From Nitrospirota bacterium (lineage in GTDB: Bacteria; Nitrospirota; Thermodesulfovibrionia; UBA6902), in the NCBI GenBank assembly GCA_016213945.1, contig JACQZF010000005.1, positions 1-52,376 of the forward strand: DNA of 52,376 nt, given 5' to 3'. The position numbers and the translations under genes were made by a program. Shown one piece after another: positions 49,031 through 52,376 of the stretch. Under the pieces are notes generated by a model. It saw nothing but the letters and a program-made list of their open reading frames with translations. It was not told where the DNA came from and did not search any database. Each line of letters opens with the position of its first letter. The stretch's first letter is position 1.

Positions 49031-50659
49031 TCAAGGCTTAACATTCTTAAATAAGTTAACTATTTCATTATTAGTAATTTTCTCCTGATTATAGGAAAGA
49101 TTTTTCGATATGACGTAGTCAGCCGTCTTCAGAGAAGCTCTATAATGACCGCATAAATAAAAATCCAATGACTGTCCCCCCAGTCCCAGGTCCGCACTCA
49201 TCTCATTCCTGCAAACATCCATACCAAACTTGTCTCTGCCAAATTTTCCGGAACAATCAACATATACCCTGCTGTTTTGGGGAAGTGTAGAATAGATATT
49301 TTGAAATTCAGTGGTAATGGCATTCAGCCTTGGAGCCTCTGAAGATTTTAATGTATTCATCTGGTAAACGCTAAATATGAAAAGCAGACATGTTATTATC
49401 GCTGCAGGCTTCGCTAAAGTTGGCTTTATAGCGGCGCCAAAAAAAATAAAATACATAATCGATAACCCGATATAAAAAACAGACTGATGTTCATGCCAGG
49501 CTACATAGTGTCTCATCGGGATAGCCCAACAAAAACCAGATAATGCAAAAACAGAAAATACCTTGAAATTGATTCGGTCTCTGAACCTGATAAAGCCATA
49601 AACAACCAACGATCCGCTAATTAAAGTAAATAACATGCCGGGAATAAATGATGTCAAATGGAAAGGGCTCACTTGAGATATTAAAATACCTGCGAAAGGC
49701 ACAATCATAACAAAAATTCTGATGATCTGTAAGGCTGTAAAATAATGCCAGGCTGTAAGATTCTTAGTGTATATTTCCTTGAATGTCTGTACGTCCGAAG
49801 TTGCTTTCATGCCCAACCTTCGTAGCATCCCTTGTATGGATGAGGTTTGCAGCAGGTCCCCCCCTCTGAGAATCGCCTCGTTTATTGTTTGTCCGCCGAG
49901 TATAAGTATGCCAAATGAAACAGATGAAACAAGGGCTATAAATGAAGGCTCTCTAATAATCTCATTTACAACGTTTCCCTTCTTTCTTTGTTCTTTAATA
50001 TGCTTAATAGCATCAACTATAAACCATGCAATGAAAACAGCATAAGTATGCCAACCTGTAGCTATTGAAATCATCGGAATAATAATAAGCATTGATTTCC
50101 GCACGTTATATTTGGAGCTTCTAACAACCAGTAACAGCGCCAGCATAAATCCAAGCAAAGGGGTCGACATATTAGTAACCATGTCATTGTAAGAAAGCAT
50201 ATAAAATGAAGAAAAAACCAAAAGGGTTATGGTCAATGCTAAGAATATTTCATTAACTATTTCATGCACTATCTTATAGCACAAGATTAAAGCAACTAAA
50301 AAGAAGATATTCATAATCTGCCTTGCTACATATATTTGCATAGCTAAATCAGGCTCAAATATTTTCATTGCTGTTCCTAAGGTTAAGTATTCAAACACTG
50401 GGAATTTATTATAAATATGGTAAAACACTTCACCATTATCAAGCATTTGCTTGCTTATCAGCATTACTAAATGTGTATCTTCAATTACTAAACTTTTTGA
50501 TAACGCTGACGCGATTGAGGAAGTGTTGCCGTGATGTCCTGCAATAAAACCATTCGTGTGATTTTGAAATATAAAAATACTCCCACCGGCAAGTAACAAT
50601 ATTATATAAAAAAGTAATTGGTGTTTCTTATCTGTTGAGGTTGCTTTAATCTGAGTCAT
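49031..50659 (-). CDS. Polytopic membrane protein, GT-C-like
   Basis: 542 residues with about 11 helices and a C-terminal soluble part from about 430 (TTEFQNIYSTLPQNSRVYV and CGHYRASLKTADYV). The helix arrangement, a large first outer loop and the extracellular C-terminal domain resemble GT-C glycosyltransferases, but no clear DE or DxD motif is seen in loop 1, so the assignment is weak. It is the first gene of the minus-strand glycan cluster, in more A/T-rich DNA than the genes to its left. Confidence 0.7.
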   Translation of the reverse strand: MTQIKATSTDKKHQLLFYIILLLAGGSIFIFQNHTNGFIAGHHGNTSSIASALSKSLVIEDTHLVMLISKQMLDNGEVFYHIYNKFPVFEYLTLGTAMKIFEPDLAMQIYVARQIMNIFFLVALILCYKIVHEIVNEIFLALTITLLVFSSFYMLSYNDMVTNMSTPLLGFMLALLLVVRSSKYNVRKSMLIIIPMISIATGWHTYAVFIAWFIVDAIKHIKEQRKKGNVVNEIIREPSFIALVSSVSFGILILGGQTINEAILRGGDLLQTSSIQGMLRRLGMKATSDVQTFKEIYTKNLTAWHYFTALQIIRIFVMIVPFAGILISQVSPFHLTSFIPGMLFTLISGSLVVYGFIRFRDRINFKVFSVFALSGFCWAIPMRHYVAWHEHQSVFYIGLSIMYFIFFGAAIKPTLAKPAAIITCLLFIFSVYQMNTLKSSEAPRLNAITTEFQNIYSTLPQNSRVYVDCSGKFGRDKFGMDVCRNEMSADLGLGGQSLDFYLCGHYRASLKTADYVISKNLSYNQEKITNNEIVNLFKNVKP

Positions 50660-51112
50660 AAGCAGGCTTTTTATAATAGATAGTTAGGATATTAAAAAAC
50701 TAATAATTTTCAATAAACATCTCTCATTTATTATATATTAATATGGCCATCTATTGTTTTTTGATCTTCAATACTATTATTCTATTATATAGCTTTATTT
50801 AGTTAATTCTAATAAAACAAAAATATCGCCGTGAAAGATATCTCCACAAAAAATCTAAATCATTTCATTAACACTCTCAAAGGGCATAATTTATCCCCCA
50901 TAATATGGGATCCAATCAGCATTCATGATACTAATTTTATAATTTTATTTCAAAACCACCGCCATAAAGAAAGAGACCAGACTGGGAAGTTTTTGCTATA
51001 AGGCTTATCATGGAAGGATCATATTTGTGCAAGGATGTCACCTTGCAATGGCCTTTAAAGACGGTAATGTTCATAAAGTTTTTTTAAAAATTATAATGAA
51101 GGGCAACTCATT
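50660..51112. other. AT-rich gap between diverging genes
   Basis: About 450 bases without a convincing gene. It must hold the promoters for the GT-C-like gene (minus) and the acyltransferase (plus). A perfect hairpin TGCAAGG-ATGTCA-CCTTGCA lies at 51028-51047, 65 bases before the acyltransferase start. An open frame of 56 codons from a GTG (50831-51001) has no ribosome site and no recognisable content. Confidence 0.4.
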
Positions 51113-52210
51113 ATGGGATTAGTAAGACTAATTTTAGCAATATCGGTTTTGATTAGTCACTCTGCGCCATTTGTGAAACTTAAACTTGTAGAAGGCGATG
51201 TGGCTGTTCAAATTTTTTATATAATTTCAGGATTCTATATGGCTTTGATATTAAATGAAAAATATGTTGGTAAAAATAGCTACCGGTTGTTTTTGTCAAA
51301 TAGGTTTTTGAGGTTATATCCAATTTATTGGGTGGTCTTGTGTCTCACTATATTATTCACAATATTATGCGCTATGGTTTTTGATGGACCAACCACATTA
51401 ACGTTTAAGGTTAAATATTTTAATATGATGAGCATTGGTACAAAAATATTTCAGATATTAGCAAATATATTTTTATTTGGACAAGATATTATGATGTTTC
51501 TTGGTATGAATACAGAAAAAGGAACAATGTTTTTTACTCATAATTATGCAATGACAAGTCCACAATTTCATAATAATCTGTTTCTTAATCATACCTGGAC
51601 ATTGGGTATCGAATTAATGTTTTATGTTTTAGCTCCATTCATTGTCCGTAGAAGTTATAAAGCAATCTTGCTTATGATAATAGTTAGCTTATCAATTAGA
51701 GCCTGGATATATTTTTACTTGGGGTGGTTTTATGACCCATGGACATATAGATTTTTTCCTGCTGAGCTATCACTATTTTTAATGGGAACTATGTCTTATA
51801 AATTCTATAAGTTAATGCAAAAAAATCCTTTCCATAATAATGTTAATAAAATTATAACTATGCTATTTTTCAGTCTCTTGTGTTCGTATCAATTCATTCC
51901 TTATATCTTTCATGCAGAAGTAAAAAAATGGCTTTTTTATCTACTTGCATGTATTAGTATCCCATTTGTTTTTCAGTTAACCAATAAATGGAAATTTGAT
52001 AGAAGTATAGGAGAATTGTCATATCCTATATATATAGTTCATGTACTAGTTATTGGGAGCATTTTACCTTTCATTAATCTTTTCAAGTGGAGTAATTATA
52101 CGGGAGAATTTGCAGTTTCATTTTCTATTTTAGCAGCATATATTTTAAACAAATTTATTGCGGATCCAATTGAGAGAAAACGGCAATTAATAGCTAATCA
52201 GTTGAGCTGA
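51113..52210 (+). CDS. Acyltransferase 3 family membrane protein (OafA-like)
   Basis: 365 residues with about ten helices. The N-terminus GLVRLILAISVLISHSAPF carries the catalytic-type His; LSNRFLRLYPIYWVV and NHTWTLGIELMFYVLAPFI are family hallmarks, and SYPIYIVHVLVI lies near the end. It transfers acetyl or another acyl group to a surface sugar, matching the nearby glycan cluster. AAGGG precedes the ATG. The codons are strikingly A/T-rich compared with the central part of the window, which suggests recent transfer. Confidence 0.9.
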   Translation: MGLVRLILAISVLISHSAPFVKLKLVEGDVAVQIFYIISGFYMALILNEKYVGKNSYRLFLSNRFLRLYPIYWVVLCLTILFTILCAMVFDGPTTLTFKVKYFNMMSIGTKIFQILANIFLFGQDIMMFLGMNTEKGTMFFTHNYAMTSPQFHNNLFLNHTWTLGIELMFYVLAPFIVRRSYKAILLMIIVSLSIRAWIYFYLGWFYDPWTYRFFPAELSLFLMGTMSYKFYKLMQKNPFHNNVNKIITMLFFSLLCSYQFIPYIFHAEVKKWLFYLLACISIPFVFQLTNKWKFDRSIGELSYPIYIVHVLVIGSILPFINLFKWSNYTGEFAVSFSILAAYILNKFIADPIERKRQLIANQLS

Positions 52211-52337
52211 GCAATGTTTTCACTACCGCATCACTGGAGACCCTTTTGATCATGTCCCTATGACTTGTTGAAGTAGGAAGCGACCTCCGATTAGAATTGA
52301 TTGTTCTAAAAACCAAAACAAAAGGAGATCGCAACCT

Positions 52338-52376
52338 ATGAAGAAAAGATACCGCAAGATGAAGAAAAAGACAAAT
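52338..52376 (+). CDS. Start of a basic protein, possibly a transposase (partial)
   Basis: ATG after AAAGGAG (about ten bases) begins MKKRYRKMKKKTN and runs off the window. A very basic start is common for transposases. The 130 non-coding bases between the acyltransferase and this ATG could contain an insertion-sequence end, but its terminal repeat cannot be tested here. Weak evidence. Confidence 0.3.
   Translation, partial: MKKRYRKMKKKTN

Noticed and set aside
50831-51001. 56-codon frame starting with GTG in the AT-rich gap
   Set aside because: No ribosome site, no recognisable content; A/T-rich DNA readily gives such frames.

Overview
The window is 52.4 kb of bacterial chromosome from a Gram-negative anaerobe or microaerophile that uses c-type haem. 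A member of the Nitrospirota or a deltaproteobacterial relative fits best. This is inferred from the gene mix: a two-subunit 2-oxoacid:ferredoxin oxidoreductase, a DsrC-like protein, haem-c sensor kinases, PAS-GGDEF, HD-GYP and HDOD proteins, B12 radical SAM proteins, a PEP-CTERM protein and many short dispersed palindromic repeats. No marker gene is present to fix the taxonomy. No rRNA, tRNA, CRISPR array or prophage was seen.

Layout. 0-1.4 kb: end of an unknown gene and a PAS-GGDEF diguanylate cyclase. 1.4-8.8 kb, minus strand: korA, then a PstS-like periplasmic binding protein coupled to an HD-GYP phosphodiesterase, then korB, a four-helix membrane protein and a monohaem cytochrome c. 8.9-13.4 kb, minus: a hybrid histidine kinase, a CheY-like regulator and a haem-c sensor kinase. 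13.5-19.2 kb, minus: a YyaL/DUF255 protein, a CBM48 protein, then a stress cluster read from 19.2 down to 16.2 kb (two tiny HX11H membrane proteins, a small membrane protein, superoxide dismutase, two ferritin-like proteins, an 84-aa protein and a DsrC-like protein lacking its redox cysteines). 19.4-24 kb, plus: a broken HAD gene, two more diguanylate cyclases and a PAS-LuxR regulator. 24.1-34.4 kb: a PEP-CTERM gene broken by an in-frame TGA, a peptidoglycan transglycosylase, a polyamine-like locus (Tat-exported spermidine-dehydrogenase-like flavoprotein, exported spermidine-synthase-like protein, its membrane partner and a CDF metal transporter), an MFS transporter, a cation/proton antiporter and an HDOD protein. 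34.6-50.7 kb, minus: a long surface-glycan or glycolipid cluster with a carbamoyltransferase/SxtJ/DUF5989 trio, GT-C and GT2 glycosyltransferases, a UGM-like flavoprotein, a methyltransferase, three B12 radical SAM proteins and a membrane sulfatase-fold enzyme. 51.1-52.2 kb, plus: an acyltransferase in very AT-rich DNA, followed at the edge by what may be the start of an insertion sequence.

How it fits together. c-di-GMP and two-component signalling dominate the first half (three GGDEF proteins, one HD-GYP, three kinase or regulator proteins), and the right third builds an exported glycan or lipid. The central clusters handle reactive oxygen, metals and possibly periplasmic polyamines. Several dispersed repeats sit between genes, and two have entered coding sequences in frame (korA and the MFS transporter).

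Most novel-looking points: the paired HX11H micro-proteins heading a superoxide dismutase/ferritin/DsrC-like cluster; the exported polyamine locus; the in-frame repeat insertions; and the carbamoyltransferase cluster carrying three B12 radical SAM enzymes.
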